44,740 nt of DNA from Halorubrum coriense DSM 10284. Lineage in GTDB: Archaea > Halobacteriota > Halobacteria > Halobacteriales > Haloferacaceae. The notes beneath the pieces were generated by a model that was given only the letters and a program-made list of their open reading frames with translations, was not told where the DNA came from and did not search any database. This document shows, piece by piece, positions 33,420 to 42,806 of this stretch. Both the position numbers and the translations under genes were made by a program. Positions within the stretch are counted from its first letter, which is position 1, and each line of letters starts with the position of its first letter. Where the stretch lies: positions 29,820 through 74,559 of the forward strand of contig NZ_AOJL01000042.1 in assembly GCF_000337035.1 (NCBI RefSeq). Reading direction: 5' to 3'.

Positions 33420-34358
33420 TCAGAACGACCGGTTTATTCCCTCGGTGTCCGCGTCGAACGCACCGACCGTCTCGACGGCGGCCGCGCCGGCCGCGTTGCC
33501 GATCGTCGCCAGTCGGCGGAGACCTGACACACCGCCGTGCCGTGCGGCAAGGACCGCGCCCGCGAACGCGTCGCCGGCGCCGGCCGTGGTCGCGACGCTC
33601 GCCGACGGGGGCGCGACGCTCACGCGCTCCGCGATCGCTCCGTCGTCGATCCGCAGCGCCCGCGTCGCCTCGCCGCCGTCGGTGACGAACGCCGTCGCGG
33701 AGTGGTCCGCCGGGAGGAGTTCGAGCAGCCCCGCCGGTGTCGGTTCGACGCCGGCCACCGCGAGGTCGTCCGTCCCGGCGAACAGCAGCTCGCAGCGCGG
33801 GAGCACCTCTCGCAGCGCGTCTCGGTACTCGTCCGGGCCCGACCACTGGTTCGGACGCCCGTTGAGGTCGAACGCGACGCGGGTCCCGCACTCCGTGGCC
33901 GCCGCGGCGAGGCGACGGACCGCCGTCCGGTTCACCGCGGACGGTAGCGTCACTCCCTCGAGGAGGATCCAGTCGTACGGCTCCACGAACGCCGCCGGAT
34001 CCTCCGGCGGGGTGAACCCGTAACAGCTCCCGGCCACCCACGCGTTCCACGCCTCCTCCCCCGCTCCTCCGGTGTACAGCGTCAGCGGCGACGGCGCGTC
34101 GACCCGCGCGACGCGCCCCGTGTCGACCGCCCCTCTCGCGAGGTGTCGAGCGGCCGCCGCGCCGAGCACGTCGCTCCCGACGTTCGTGACGAGGTCGACC
34201 TCGCAGCCGAGCGCGGCGGCCCACCGGGCGGCGTTCGTCGCCGTGCCGCCGACGTGCCACTCGAAGCCGCTTCCCGGCGCGATCGATCCGTCGTCCGTCG
34301 GGTAGAGGTCGACCGTCGTGTCGCCGACGACCGCTACCCCTGGGTCGCTGTCACTCAC
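33420..34358 (-). CDS. PfkB-family carbohydrate kinase
   Basis: A 312-residue ribokinase-fold kinase. The substrate side shows GGTATNAARWAAALG, and the C-terminal anion-hole and catalytic-base motif is TTAGAGDAFAGAV, with the aspartate of GAGD as the base. PfkB members phosphorylate sugars or nucleosides with ATP. Fructose, 2-keto-3-deoxygluconate or ribose are all possible, and sequence alone does not decide. The GTG at 34358 is the start that leaves the usual short lead before GVAVVGDTTVDLYP; a longer version would add 17 residues reading out of the promoter. It is divergent from the SDR gene, with about 150 bases shared upstream. Confidence 0.88.
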   Translation of the reverse strand: MSDSDPGVAVVGDTTVDLYPTDDGSIAPGSGFEWHVGGTATNAARWAAALGCEVDLVTNVGSDVLGAAAARHLARGAVDTGRVARVDAPSPLTLYTGGAGEEAWNAWVAGSCYGFTPPEDPAAFVEPYDWILLEGVTLPSAVNRTAVRRLAAAATECGTRVAFDLNGRPNQWSGPDEYRDALREVLPRCELLFAGTDDLAVAGVEPTPAGLLELLPADHSATAFVTDGGEATRALRIDDGAIAERVSVAPPSASVATTAGAGDAFAGAVLAARHGGVSGLRRLATIGNAAGAAAVETVGAFDADTEGINRSF

Positions 34359-34508
34359 TGTTGCTCCGTGGGTAATACGCTGTGGCGGTACCGGAATGAA
34401 TCTACCCACTCGATCCCGCCCTCAACCGGCGGCTACGGGCCGGTCGCCCGTGGGTCGAGCGCGCGTCCGGCTGTGGGATATTTCCGACCGGAGGGCGTCG
34501 TGATCGAC

Positions 34509-35225
34509 ATGCCACAGACGCATCCCGACGTCGACCTCAAGTCGGACCTGACCGACGACGTCGCCCTCGTCACGGGGGCGACCCGAGGTATCGGAGCCGA
34601 GATCGCCGCCGGTCTCGCGGATCTGGGCGCGACCGTGTACGCCGGGGCCAGAGACCCGGCCGACGTCACCGCGGCGGACCAGCGTCCCGTCGAGTTGGAC
34701 GTGACCGACGACGGGCAGATCCGAGCGGCGGTCGACCGCATCGAACGGGAGCGGGGGTCGCTGGACGTCTTGGTGAACAACGCCGGGATCTTCCCTCGAT
34801 CGGGACCGCTCCACGAGATGGACCCGGCGGACTTCGACCGGACGATGGCCGTGAACCTCCGCGGGCCGGTCCTGTTGACGAAGGCGGCGCTGCCGCTGCT
34901 GTTGGACGGTCCCGGCGGGCGCGTGATCTCCATGTCGTCGGGGCTCGGGCAGTTCACCGGGGGACAGATGGACGGCGGATATCCGCCGTATCGCCTGTCG
35001 AAGGTGGGACTCGGTGGGCTGACGGCCTACCTCGACGGCGAATACGGCGACCGCGGGCTCGTCGCCAACGCCGTCTCCCCCGGCTGGGTCCGGACGGACA
35101 TGGGCGGGGACGGCGCGCCGCGCCCGCCGTCGAAGGGGGCCGAGACCCCGGTGTGGCTCGCCCGGTTCGCCCCGGGGAGTCCGGGGGGACTGCTCTGGAA
35201 GGACCGCGAGCGGGTTTCCTGGTGA
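34509..35225 (+). CDS. Short-chain dehydrogenase/reductase
   Basis: A 238-residue classical SDR. The cofactor loop is TGATRGIG (22-29), the structural motif NNAGIFPRSG follows in mid-protein, and the active site is Tyr161-x3-Lys165 (YRLSK) before GWVRTDMGG. The layout is close to carbonyl-reductase-type SDRs that use NADP(H). The C-terminal tail LLWKDRERVSW is typical of that group. The substrate is unknown. ATG at 34509; a GTG three codons earlier is possible. It does not overlap its neighbours. Confidence 0.9.
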   Translation: MPQTHPDVDLKSDLTDDVALVTGATRGIGAEIAAGLADLGATVYAGARDPADVTAADQRPVELDVTDDGQIRAAVDRIERERGSLDVLVNNAGIFPRSGPLHEMDPADFDRTMAVNLRGPVLLTKAALPLLLDGPGGRVISMSSGLGQFTGGQMDGGYPPYRLSKVGLGGLTAYLDGEYGDRGLVANAVSPGWVRTDMGGDGAPRPPSKGAETPVWLARFAPGSPGGLLWKDRERVSW

Positions 35226-35273
35226 GAGCGACGGGGCCCTCCCGGGAATCCGCGTCCCGCCCTCGTTTCACGC

Positions 35274-35888
35274 TCACCCCAGCCGGAACCCGGTCATCAT
35301 GACGATGATCGCCAGCATCATCGCCCCCTCGAACAGGCCGACGACGAGGTTCTTCTTCTCGATCGATTCGAGCCGCGAGGCGTCCGGGTCCGGCGACAGC
35401 GTCTCGTAGTACGCGCTGAGGTGAAGCCGGTGGGGCACCGCCAGTCCGAACGCGAACAGCCCCCAACCGAGCGCGAGCGCGGCCCCCGACCACGCGCCGC
35501 CGAAGCCGTAGCCGAGGCCGAGGTCGGTCGTGAGCAACACCGTTCCGGACAGCACCGTCGTCAGCGAGAAGCCGACGAGGAAGAAGACGGCCTTCGGCAC
35601 CAGCGTCGTCGTCACCGCGGCCGACGCCTCCTCGTCGAGGCTCCCGAGCGTCGGACCGACGATCGCCGGGAAGATCAGCGCGAACCCGAACCAGACCGCC
35701 CCCGCCGCCACGTGCGTGTAAAAGAGGAGTTCGGTGCTCGCGAGCGCGAGGCTCGCCCCGAGGAACGCCAGCGGGACGAGGAGGCTCCCCGCCGCGAACG
35801 CCGGGTTCGCGGCCTCGGCGAGGTGCTGGACCCGATCGACGAACCCCTGTTCGACGACGCGACGGTCGGACTCGTTAGCGAATGCCAT
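35274..35888 (-). CDS. Multi-pass membrane protein of unknown function
   Basis: A 204-residue protein with about five hydrophobic segments (FAAGSLLVPLAFLGASLALA, FYTHVAAGAVWFGFALIFPA, AVFFLVGFSLTTVLSGTVLL, SGAALALGWGLFAFGLAV, VVGLFEGAMMLAIIVMM). YTHVAAGAVWFG recalls the helix pattern of CopD/DUF2269-type membrane proteins, which have conserved histidines, but the match is too weak to name it. ATG at 35888 is chosen over an ATG five codons upstream, because the shorter form is preceded by more AT-rich DNA and starts just before the soluble lead AFANESDRR. Confidence 0.7.
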   Translation of the reverse strand: MAFANESDRRVVEQGFVDRVQHLAEAANPAFAAGSLLVPLAFLGASLALASTELLFYTHVAAGAVWFGFALIFPAIVGPTLGSLDEEASAAVTTTLVPKAVFFLVGFSLTTVLSGTVLLTTDLGLGYGFGGAWSGAALALGWGLFAFGLAVPHRLHLSAYYETLSPDPDASRLESIEKKNLVVGLFEGAMMLAIIVMMTGFRLG

Positions 35889-35975
35889 GTCATTTGATCG
35901 CAATCAAGCACAAAATTCGTTCTGGTCGACACGAACACGGCCGGTTTCCGCAGCGAACGCCGCTGCGCCGCGGGG

Positions 35976-37148
35976 TTACTTCTCGATGATGCTCTCCTCG
36001 ACGGCCTCGCCGAAGTGGCGCGCGACGTCCTCGTAGTAGACGAGCGCCTCGTCGCCCGGCTCGACCTCGGTGACGGCCTTTCGCCCCTCGCTCGTCGCGA
36101 TCTTCACGGTCTCGGCGTTCTGGATGAGCGTCTCGATGCGGTCGGTCCCCTCCTCCGTCTCGACCTCCGCCTGGATCCGGAACATCGGGCGCTTCTCGAT
36201 CTTCACCCGGCCCACGACCGCCTCGCGGGTGTGGCCGTCGGTGTCGACGACCTGGACCTCGTCGCCGCTCGACAGCTCGGCGAGGTAGTTGGTGCCCCCC
36301 TCGGCGTTGCGGGCGTAGGCGTGGACCGCCCCGGCGTTCACGCGGAACGGACGCGAGGCGACGTACGGCGACTCCGCGGTCTCGGCGTGGACGAAGAAGA
36401 GCCCGCGCGACATCGACCCGACGAGCATGCCCTCGCTGTCGTCCATCAGCGACCCCGTGTCGATACAGACGCGGTCGGCCATCCCGGTCTGCTCGATCTC
36501 GGTCACCTCGGCGTGCCGGAGGTCGAGCGTCTCGCGGTCCGCGGCGTCGCGGGCCTCGACCGCGCCGCGGATCTCGTCCGGCGAGTCCGCGTCGAGGAGG
36601 ACGCCGTCGGCACCGATCTCCAGCGTCTCGAAGGCAGTCCGGGCCTCCGCGGCCGTCGTCGCGCCCGCGACGAGGTGGGTCTCCTCGCCGACGCGAGCGA
36701 TCAAATTCTCCAGCGGGATGATCGACCAGTCCTCGCCGACGATCACGGTGAAGTCGGCGTCGTCGGCCGCGGCCTCCGCGAACGCCTCGTACTCGGTGCC
36801 GAGGACGCGCACGTACGCCCCCTGCGCGCGGTCGTCTCGGCGGCGCAGGGTGGTCAGGTCCGCGGAGCCGGTGAAGTCCTCGGGCATCGAGATCGTTCCG
36901 TCGCCCTCCCCGCCCTTGCCGACGAAGTAGGCGTCGGCCTCGGCGTCGCTCTCGGCGTCGTCGATCACGTCGGCGTCGGAGCGGAACGCCGCGACGTTCA
37001 CGTCGCCCAGCTTCCGGACGCGGCCGACATCGTCCTCGTCGACGAGCACCCAGTCCGCACCGGCCTCGATGGCGGCCGTGACCCGTCGCTTGCGCGCCTC
37101 CCAGTCCCCGACGTCGGCGTCGGCCTTGACCCAGACCGTGCGTGTCAT
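35976..37148 (-). CDS. aroB': 3-dehydroquinate synthase II
   Basis: A 390-residue enzyme of the archaeal shikimate route. It converts 2-amino-3,7-dideoxy-D-threo-hept-6-ulosonate to 3-dehydroquinate with NAD, replacing the bacterial DAHP-based steps. It starts VWVKADADVGDWEARKRRV and has FFVHAETAESPYVASRPFRVNAGAVHAY, the most conserved block of the family. Length is normal. ATG at 37148 is chosen because the frame above it has no family homology and reads through the promoter. The partner enzyme ADH synthase lies 1.7 kb away on the same strand, separated by an HTTM protein gene on the opposite strand. Confidence 0.95.
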   Translation of the reverse strand: MTRTVWVKADADVGDWEARKRRVTAAIEAGADWVLVDEDDVGRVRKLGDVNVAAFRSDADVIDDAESDAEADAYFVGKGGEGDGTISMPEDFTGSADLTTLRRRDDRAQGAYVRVLGTEYEAFAEAAADDADFTVIVGEDWSIIPLENLIARVGEETHLVAGATTAAEARTAFETLEIGADGVLLDADSPDEIRGAVEARDAADRETLDLRHAEVTEIEQTGMADRVCIDTGSLMDDSEGMLVGSMSRGLFFVHAETAESPYVASRPFRVNAGAVHAYARNAEGGTNYLAELSSGDEVQVVDTDGHTREAVVGRVKIEKRPMFRIQAEVETEEGTDRIETLIQNAETVKIATSEGRKAVTEVEPGDEALVYYEDVARHFGEAVEESIIEK

Positions 37149-37261
37149 TATCGGGACCTCGCGGCGGGGCGGCTTGAAAACTGCGGAAGGGTCGCGTACT
37201 GCGGCCGGCCGGGGCCCGAAGACGACAAAGCACTTACCGTCTATTCGCAATTGTCACTTGA

Positions 37262-38815
37262 ATGTCGTCGCCCGCGGAGCGCCGCTCCGAAGCCGGGACC
37301 CGCTACGCCGCCGTCCGCGAGTCCGTCCGCGAGCGTGCCGCGCCCCATCTCGGTGTCGACCCGCGGGCGCTCGGCGCGTTCCGCGTCGCGGTGGCGCTCT
37401 TCGTCCTCGCCGACCTGCTGGTCTATCGGCTCCCGGCGGTCGGCGCGTTCTACACGGACGGCGGCGTCCTCCCCCGCTCGACGCTGGCCGAGGCCTTTCC
37501 ATTGTTGGCGGAGGCGTCGCTGTACGCGATCTCCGGCTCCGCGCGGGTACAGACGGCCCTGCTGGCGGTCGGAGTCCTCGCCGCCGGCTCCCTACTGGTC
37601 GGCTATCGCACGCGGGCGGCGACGGGTCTCACTCTGGTCCTGCTCGCGTCGCTGTACGCTCGGAACCCGTACGTGATCAACGGCGGCAACACCATCTTGG
37701 TCGTGTTCCTCTTTCTGAGTCTGTTCCTCCCGCTCGACGCCCGCTGGTCGCTCGGTGCAGACCAGCGGAGCGGTCGGGACGCTCGGGGGGACGCCGACGG
37801 ACGCGGGGGTGACGACCCGGAGAGTCCCCTCGACTCGCGGGTCTGTTCGGTCGGGACGGCGGTCACGCTCCTGACGCTCGTGTCGATATACGCGGCGAAC
37901 GCGGTCTCGAAGTACCGGAGCGACGCGTGGATGTCGGGCGTCGCCGTCCCGCGGATCTTTCAGTTGGGCGAGTTCACGGTGGGGCTCGGACCGCTCCTCT
38001 CGGAGCAGACCGCGGTGCTGGCGGCGGTAAACTGGTCGTGGATCGCCCTCCTCGCGGCGTCTCCCGCGCTGGTCGCCGCGACCGGGCGGCGCAGGACCGG
38101 CGTCGCCCTCGCGTTCGTCGCCGCGCACATCGGCATGGCCGCGACGATGCGGCTCGCCGTGTTCCCGTTCGTCATGGTCGCGATCCTCCTGCTGTTCTTC
38201 CCGCCCGGCGCGTGGGACCGCGTCGAGGCCGCCGCGTCGAGGCTCCCCGGGTCCACGGGGGTCACGGGACCAGACCGTGCGCACCGGAGCGACGGCGGAA
38301 CGGGAGCCCGCGCCGCGGATCCGACTCCGTCACGCGCTCGCCGCGGGATAAAGGTCGGAACCGCCGCGCTGCTCGCGGGGTTCTTCGTCGCGCTCGTCTG
38401 GTGGCAGGCGGCGGGCGTCGGGCTCGTCGACCTCCCCGCGTCGGAGACGACCGGCGAGCTGTCGGAGGTGAGCTGGTCGTTCTTCGCGCCCAACCCGCCG
38501 GACGCCTCGAACTGGTACGTCGTCCGGGGAACGCCGAAGTCCGGCGATCCGGTCGACCTGCGCGACGGCGGGGCGGTCACCTACGACCGACCGCCCGACG
38601 CGGCGGAGACGTATCCGACGACCCTCTGGCACCAGTACGGGTTCAGGATGAAGACTGCCGGCGAGTCCCGGTACCGGCCGCTCGCGTCGTACGTCTGTGA
38701 GCGCACGGACCGCGACGTGGCGTCCGTGACGGTGTTCCACGTCGAGCAGCCCGTCGACGCGGACGGGCCGGTCGGCGACCCCGAAGCCCGGAAACAGATC
38801 CGCGTCGCCTGCTGA
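37262..38815 (+). CDS. HTTM-domain membrane protein
   Basis: A 517-residue membrane protein. It begins with the HTTM hallmark of a large amphipathic start, LGAFRVAVALFVLADLLVYRLPAVGAFYTDGGVLPR, followed by several helices such as ALLAVGVLAAGSLLVGYRTRAATGLTLVLLASLYA. HTTM domains are shared with vitamin K-dependent gamma-glutamyl carboxylase and with many bacterial proteins of unknown role. The C-terminal 100 residues are soluble (ETTGELSEVSWSFFAPNPPD) and would lie outside if the last helix spans outward. It sits between the two archaeal shikimate-entry genes, on the opposite strand. ATG at 37262, with an AT-rich AAAGCACTTACC about 25-35 bases upstream. Confidence 0.82.
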   Translation: MSSPAERRSEAGTRYAAVRESVRERAAPHLGVDPRALGAFRVAVALFVLADLLVYRLPAVGAFYTDGGVLPRSTLAEAFPLLAEASLYAISGSARVQTALLAVGVLAAGSLLVGYRTRAATGLTLVLLASLYARNPYVINGGNTILVVFLFLSLFLPLDARWSLGADQRSGRDARGDADGRGGDDPESPLDSRVCSVGTAVTLLTLVSIYAANAVSKYRSDAWMSGVAVPRIFQLGEFTVGLGPLLSEQTAVLAAVNWSWIALLAASPALVAATGRRRTGVALAFVAAHIGMAATMRLAVFPFVMVAILLLFFPPGAWDRVEAAASRLPGSTGVTGPDRAHRSDGGTGARAADPTPSRARRGIKVGTAALLAGFFVALVWWQAAGVGLVDLPASETTGELSEVSWSFFAPNPPDASNWYVVRGTPKSGDPVDLRDGGAVTYDRPPDAAETYPTTLWHQYGFRMKTAGESRYRPLASYVCERTDRDVASVTVFHVEQPVDADGPVGDPEARKQIRVAC

Positions 38816-38838
38816 CCCGAGGCGAGAACGGTCCGCGT

Positions 38839-39630
38839 TCAGGCCTCGACGAACCCGCCCGCCCGCAGCGCCTCCTCGACGGTCGCGTCGTCGTGGACGA
38901 CCGCCGACACCGCCCGGGCGATCCCCTCGGGGTCGTCGTGCTGGAAGATCGACCGCCCCATCGACACGCCGGCGGCGTCGCCGTCCATCGCGCCGCGGAC
39001 CATCTCGACCGTCTCCCGGTCCGTGCCCTTCGACCCGCCCGCGATGACGACCGGGAGCCGCGTCGACTCCGTGACGCGGGCGAACGAGTCGCCGTCGCCG
39101 GAGTAGCCCGTCTTCACCACGTCTGCGCCGAGCTCCTCGGCGAGCCGGACCGCGTGACCGAGCGACTCGGGGTCCGCGCTGTCGACGCCCGGGCCGCGCG
39201 CGTACGCCATCGCGAGGACGGGCAGCCCGAGGCGCTCGGCGTCCGCGGTCAGCTCGGCGAGCTCCTCGATCTGCTCCGGCTCGTGCTCCGAGCCGACGTT
39301 GATGTGGAACGAGACGGCGTCGGCACCGGCGCGGACCGCGTCCTCGGCGGTGCCGGTGACGCGCTTGTCGCGCTCGTCGGGGCCGATCGTCGTCGACCCG
39401 TTGAGGTGGACGATGTAGCCCGCGCCGTTCTTATTACCGTGGACGCGCTCCGCGACGCCGCGCTGCGTGAGTACCGCGTCCGCGCCGCCCCGCGTGACGC
39501 CGTCGATCGTCGACTCGATGTCGACGAGCCCCTCGACGGCCCCCATCGTGATCCCGTGGTCCATGGGGACGACGAGGTAGCGGTCGTTCGTGGAGATGCG
39601 GTCGAGTCGTGCCGAGAGTCCTGCTGTCAT
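38839..39630 (-). CDS. aroA': 2-amino-3,7-dideoxy-D-threo-hept-6-ulosonate synthase (ADH synthase)
   Basis: A 263-residue class I aldolase-fold enzyme. It joins L-aspartate semialdehyde to a C6 sugar-derived donor, giving the precursor that DHQ synthase II converts to 3-dehydroquinate. Visible active-site residues are Asp24 in VPMDHGITMG, Tyr143 in MAYARG and Lys173 in VVKTGYSGDGDSF, spaced as in the characterised archaeal enzyme. The phosphate site AGGSKGTDRE and VSMGRSIFQ complete the barrel. ATG at 39630 starts MTAGLSARLDRI, a better start than the ATG 11 codons up. It is in line with trpCBA, 80 bases downstream of trpA on the same strand, and may be co-regulated. Confidence 0.94.
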   Translation of the reverse strand: MTAGLSARLDRISTNDRYLVVPMDHGITMGAVEGLVDIESTIDGVTRGGADAVLTQRGVAERVHGNKNGAGYIVHLNGSTTIGPDERDKRVTGTAEDAVRAGADAVSFHINVGSEHEPEQIEELAELTADAERLGLPVLAMAYARGPGVDSADPESLGHAVRLAEELGADVVKTGYSGDGDSFARVTESTRLPVVIAGGSKGTDRETVEMVRGAMDGDAAGVSMGRSIFQHDDPEGIARAVSAVVHDDATVEEALRAGGFVEA

Positions 39631-39710
39631 AGTGGGGTGGGTCGTTGTGTGAGAGTGTGGCAATCGGAGGTAAGTCGGTTTCGTTCGGGGACGTATTGGA
39701 TCGTTTCGGC

Positions 39711-40556
39711 TCAGGCGGACTCCACGGGCTCGGTCCGCGAGCGGTGGCCGCGCTCCGCGCCCTCCTTCAGTTCGCGGGAGAGCGCCTCCAGCCGGTCCGC
39801 GACCGCCGCGGTCGAAAGGTCTTCGGCGACCCCCTCGGCGACGATGTCGACGAGCGCCGAGCCGACGATGATCCCGTCGGCACCGCCCGCGACGATGTGC
39901 TCGGCCTGCTCGCCGGTCGAGATGCCGAACCCGACCGCCTTCGGCACGTCGTACTCGCGGAGCCGGTCGAGGCTCTCCGTGGTCTGGTCCGAGACGTCGT
40001 CGCGCGCGCCGGTCGTCCCCAGCCGGGCCTGAACGTACACGTACCCCGACACGCGCTCCATGAGCCGGTCGAGGCGGTCCGCGCGCGTCGTCGGCGCGAC
40101 GATGAAGACGAGGTCGAGCCCGAACTCGTCGCAGGCCTCGCGCAGCGGGCCCGCCTCCTCGCCCGGCAGGTCGGGGACGACGAGCCCCTGGATGCCGGTC
40201 GCGGCGGCGCGCTCGACGAAGGGCCGCGGGCCCTCCCCCTCGCCGTACTGGTAGATGAGGTTGTAGTACGTCATACAGACCAACGCGGCGTCGACGTCGA
40301 GCTCCTCCGCGAACGCGAAGAAGCGGTCGGGCGTCATCCCCGCGTCGAGCGACCGGACGAGCGCCTCCTGTATCGTCGAGCCCTCGGCGATCGGCTCGGA
40401 GAACGGGAGCCCGAGCTCTATCACGTCCGCGCCGCCCCGGTCGAGCGCCTCGACGTACGCCTTCGAGGACTCGTAGTCGGGGTCGCCGACGACGAGGTAC
40501 GGCACGTAGGCGGGCCCGTTGGCGAACGCGGCGGCGACGGCGTCGGAGTTCGCCAT
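39711..40556 (-). CDS. trpA: Tryptophan synthase alpha chain
   Basis: A 281-residue TIM-barrel subunit that cleaves indole-3-glycerol phosphate to indole, which is channelled to TrpB. Glu47 (in [10 protein letters not shown]) matches the catalytic Glu49 of the bacterial enzyme. The second acidic residue, normally Asp60 in PFSDPxADG, is Glu58 here (PFSEPIAEG), and the neighbouring Asp is Glu as well. The phosphate loop GFGISTGEQ and VGSALVD are intact. The gene is joined to trpB with no gap, its ATG abutting the trpB stop. It is the last gene of the trpCBA operon. Confidence 0.95.
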   Translation of the reverse strand: MANSDAVAAAFANGPAYVPYLVVGDPDYESSKAYVEALDRGGADVIELGLPFSEPIAEGSTIQEALVRSLDAGMTPDRFFAFAEELDVDAALVCMTYYNLIYQYGEGEGPRPFVERAAATGIQGLVVPDLPGEEAGPLREACDEFGLDLVFIVAPTTRADRLDRLMERVSGYVYVQARLGTTGARDDVSDQTTESLDRLREYDVPKAVGFGISTGEQAEHIVAGGADGIIVGSALVDIVAEGVAEDLSTAAVADRLEALSRELKEGAERGHRSRTEPVESA

Positions 40557-41855
40557 CTACATTCCCCCCGTAAACATCGACATGTCGGGCGCGTTCGCCA
40601 CGTCGCGCTGGTCGGTCTCCTCGATGGCGGCGTCGAGGTCCTTGTCGCCGCGTCCGGAGACGTTCACGACCACGCGCTCGCCCAGCTCCTCGTGGTGCTC
40701 TTCGAGGTAGCCGAACGCGTGGGCCGTCTCCAGCGCCGGGATGATCCCCTCGGTGTTCGAGAGCCTGTGGAACCCCTCCAAGGCGGCGTCGTCGTCGACG
40801 GCGACCGGGTCCACGCGCCCCTCGTCGACGAGGTATGCGAGCTCCGGGCCGACGCCGGCGTAGTCGAGGCCGGAGGAGATGGAGTGGCTCTCCATGATCT
40901 GGCCGTCCGAATCCTGGAGCAGCTTCGTCCGCGCGCCGTGGAGGACGCCCTCGTCGCCGGTGTACAGCGACGCGGAGTTGGGCGCGACGCCCTCCTCCTC
41001 GTCGACCTCGAGGGTGGAGCCGCCGGCCTCGACCGCGTGGAGCGCGACCGACTCGTCGTCGACGAAGTCGGCGAACGTGCCCATGGTGTTCGACCCGCCG
41101 CCCGCGCAGGCGACCACGTCGGTCGGGAGCCCGCCCGTCTTCTCGATCGCCTGCTCGCGGGCCTCCTCGGAGATGACCGCCTGGAAGTCGCGGACCATCA
41201 CCGGGAACGGGTGCGGGCCGACGATCGACCCGATGACGTAGTGGGTGTCCTCGACCGTCTCGGCCCAGTCGCGCATCGTCTCGGAGATGGCCTCCTTGAG
41301 AGTGCCTCGGCCGGTCGTGACCGGCTTCACCTCGGAGCCGTTCAGCTTCATCCGGAACACGTTGGGCCGCTGGCGGTTGATGTCGCGCTCGCCCATGTAG
41401 ATCGTACAGGGCATGTCGAGGTGCGCCGCCGCCATCGCGGTCGCGGTGCCGTGCTGGCCCGCGCCGGTCTCCGCGATGATGCGCTCTTTGCCCATGTACT
41501 TCGCCAAGAGGACCTGCCCGAGCGCGTTGTTCAGCTTGTGCGCGCCGCCGTGGAGCAGGTCCTCGCGCTTCAGGTACACCTCCGTGTCGTAGCGCTCCGA
41601 GAGCCGGTCGGCGCGCTGGAGCGGCGTCGGCCGCCCGCCGAAGTCGGCGAGGCGCTCCCGGAACTCGTCCATGAACCCGTCCTCGTTGTTCAACACGTAG
41701 CGCTCGTACGCGTCGGCCAGCTCCTCGATCGCGGGCATCAGCGCCTCCGGGACGTACTGGCCGCCGTAGCGGCCGAACTTCCCGTCGTCGCGGCCGCGCT
41801 CGCGGCCGGGCCGTCGACTCATCTCCTCCGTCGTCCGCGTGTCGGTCTCGCTCAT
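40557..41855 (-). CDS. trpB: Tryptophan synthase beta chain
   Basis: A 432-residue PLP enzyme that condenses indole with serine to give tryptophan. The PLP lysine is Lys107 in [13 protein letters not shown], and the phosphate loop is [28 protein letters not shown] and [13 protein letters not shown] mark the TrpB1 class, which pairs with TrpA. ATG at 41855 gives an N terminus with a charged lead before [15 protein letters not shown]. It overlaps the end of trpC by four bases (ATGA) and abuts trpA, a compact operon in the order C-B-A. Confidence 0.96.
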   Translation of the reverse strand: MSETDTRTTEEMSRRPGRERGRDDGKFGRYGGQYVPEALMPAIEELADAYERYVLNNEDGFMDEFRERLADFGGRPTPLQRADRLSERYDTEVYLKREDLLHGGAHKLNNALGQVLLAKYMGKERIIAETGAGQHGTATAMAAAHLDMPCTIYMGERDINRQRPNVFRMKLNGSEVKPVTTGRGTLKEAISETMRDWAETVEDTHYVIGSIVGPHPFPVMVRDFQAVISEEAREQAIEKTGGLPTDVVACAGGGSNTMGTFADFVDDESVALHAVEAGGSTLEVDEEEGVAPNSASLYTGDEGVLHGARTKLLQDSDGQIMESHSISSGLDYAGVGPELAYLVDEGRVDPVAVDDDAALEGFHRLSNTEGIIPALETAHAFGYLEEHHEELGERVVVNVSGRGDKDLDAAIEETDQRDVANAPDMSMFTGGM

Positions 41856-42676
41856 GTGGGTGTCTCCGTCGCGTCGCTGGTATCGCTTTCGCCGCTCGCG
41901 CCGCCGTCTCCCGCCTCCGCCCGCACCAGCTCGCGGGTGTTCGCCTCGACGTCGCCGTCCATGATCGCGCTGCCGACGAGCAGGGCGTCGGCGCCCGCCG
42001 CCAGCATCCGGCGGACGTCGGCGGGCGATCCGATACCGCTCTCGGCGACCAGCGTCACGTCGTCCGGAGCGTGGGGCGCGACCGACTCGAAGGTTCCGAG
42101 GTCGACGACGAGCTCCGCGAGGTCGCGGTTGTTCACGCCGATCGTCGTCGCGCCCGCCGCGAGCGCGCGCTCCAGCTCCGCCCGGTCGTGGACCTCCACG
42201 AGGACCTGGAAGCCGCGCTCGCGGGCGGCCGCGACCAGATCGGGGAGGTCGTCGCCGGCGAACCGCGCGATGAGCAGGACGACGTCGCTCTCGGCGGCGT
42301 CCAACTGCGCCTCCTCGACGACGAAGTCCTTGCGGAGCACCGGGACGTCGACGGCGTCGCGCACGCGTTCGAGAGTCTCGATGCTCCCGCCGAAGTGCTC
42401 CGGCTCGGTGAGCACGCTCAGGGCGGCCGCCCCGCCGGCGACCATCCCCTCGGCGAGCGCGACCGGGTCGTCGTCGCGGGCCCCGTCGGTGGTCGGACTC
42501 GTCGGCTTCACCTCGGCGATCACCGGGACGCGCCCGTCGGCCTCGGCCCGCTCGAACGCGGCCGAGAGGTCGCGAGGGGCGACCGAGACGGTCGCTCCCG
42601 CCCTCGCGTCCGCGCGGTCCCGGGCGGCGGACAGGATCGACCTGACCGCCGGAGCCAGCTCGTCTGGATCGTCCAT
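41852..42676 (-). CDS. trpC: Indole-3-glycerol phosphate synthase
   Basis: A 274-residue TIM-barrel enzyme that closes the indole ring, giving the substrate for Trp[15 protein letters not shown] holds the first catalytic lysine, [12 protein letters not shown] the second, then [19 protein letters not shown] and LLVGSAIM, all as in the family. It is the first gene of the trpCBA operon, transcribed from a promoter at about 42680-42711. ATG at 42676 follows a TATA element by about 28-35 bases, so the transcript is nearly leaderless. The C-terminal 30 residues are an acidic, Ser/Gly-rich tail. Confidence 0.95.
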   Translation of the reverse strand: MDDPDELAPAVRSILSAARDRADARAGATVSVAPRDLSAAFERAEADGRVPVIAEVKPTSPTTDGARDDDPVALAEGMVAGGAAALSVLTEPEHFGGSIETLERVRDAVDVPVLRKDFVVEEAQLDAAESDVVLLIARFAGDDLPDLVAAARERGFQVLVEVHDRAELERALAAGATTIGVNNRDLAELVVDLGTFESVAPHAPDDVTLVAESGIGSPADVRRMLAAGADALLVGSAIMDGDVEANTRELVRAEAGDGGASGESDTSDATETPT

Positions 42677-42681
42677 TACTA

Positions 42682-42711
42682 TACACTAATGTACTTATCT
42701 GTTCATAAGGC
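42682..42711 (-). promoter_or_regulatory. trpCBA promoter region with inverted repeat
   Basis: Minus-strand CCTTATGA at 42704-42711 is a good TATA box 28-35 bases before the trpC ATG. At the expected start site lies TACA-CTAA-TGTA (42682-42693), an inverted repeat that overlaps the transcription start and could be an operator. The stretch is AT-rich over 30 bases, in contrast to the genes either side. Confidence 0.55.
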
Positions 42712-42774
42712 TTGCGGGGATCGGGGCGACCCGCTCGCCTTCGGCCGGCGACGTGAGCGCGGCTCGCGGGAGAC

Positions 42775-42784
42775 CTTTTAAGTG
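42775..42784 (+). promoter_or_regulatory. Candidate TATA box of the alkyltransferase-like gene
   Basis: CTTTTAAGTG lies 23-32 bases before the ATG at 42807, which implies a leaderless transcript starting at or near the ATG. Confidence 0.5.
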
Positions 42785-42806
42785 AACGACCCGCCCAGTG
42801 AAGGGT

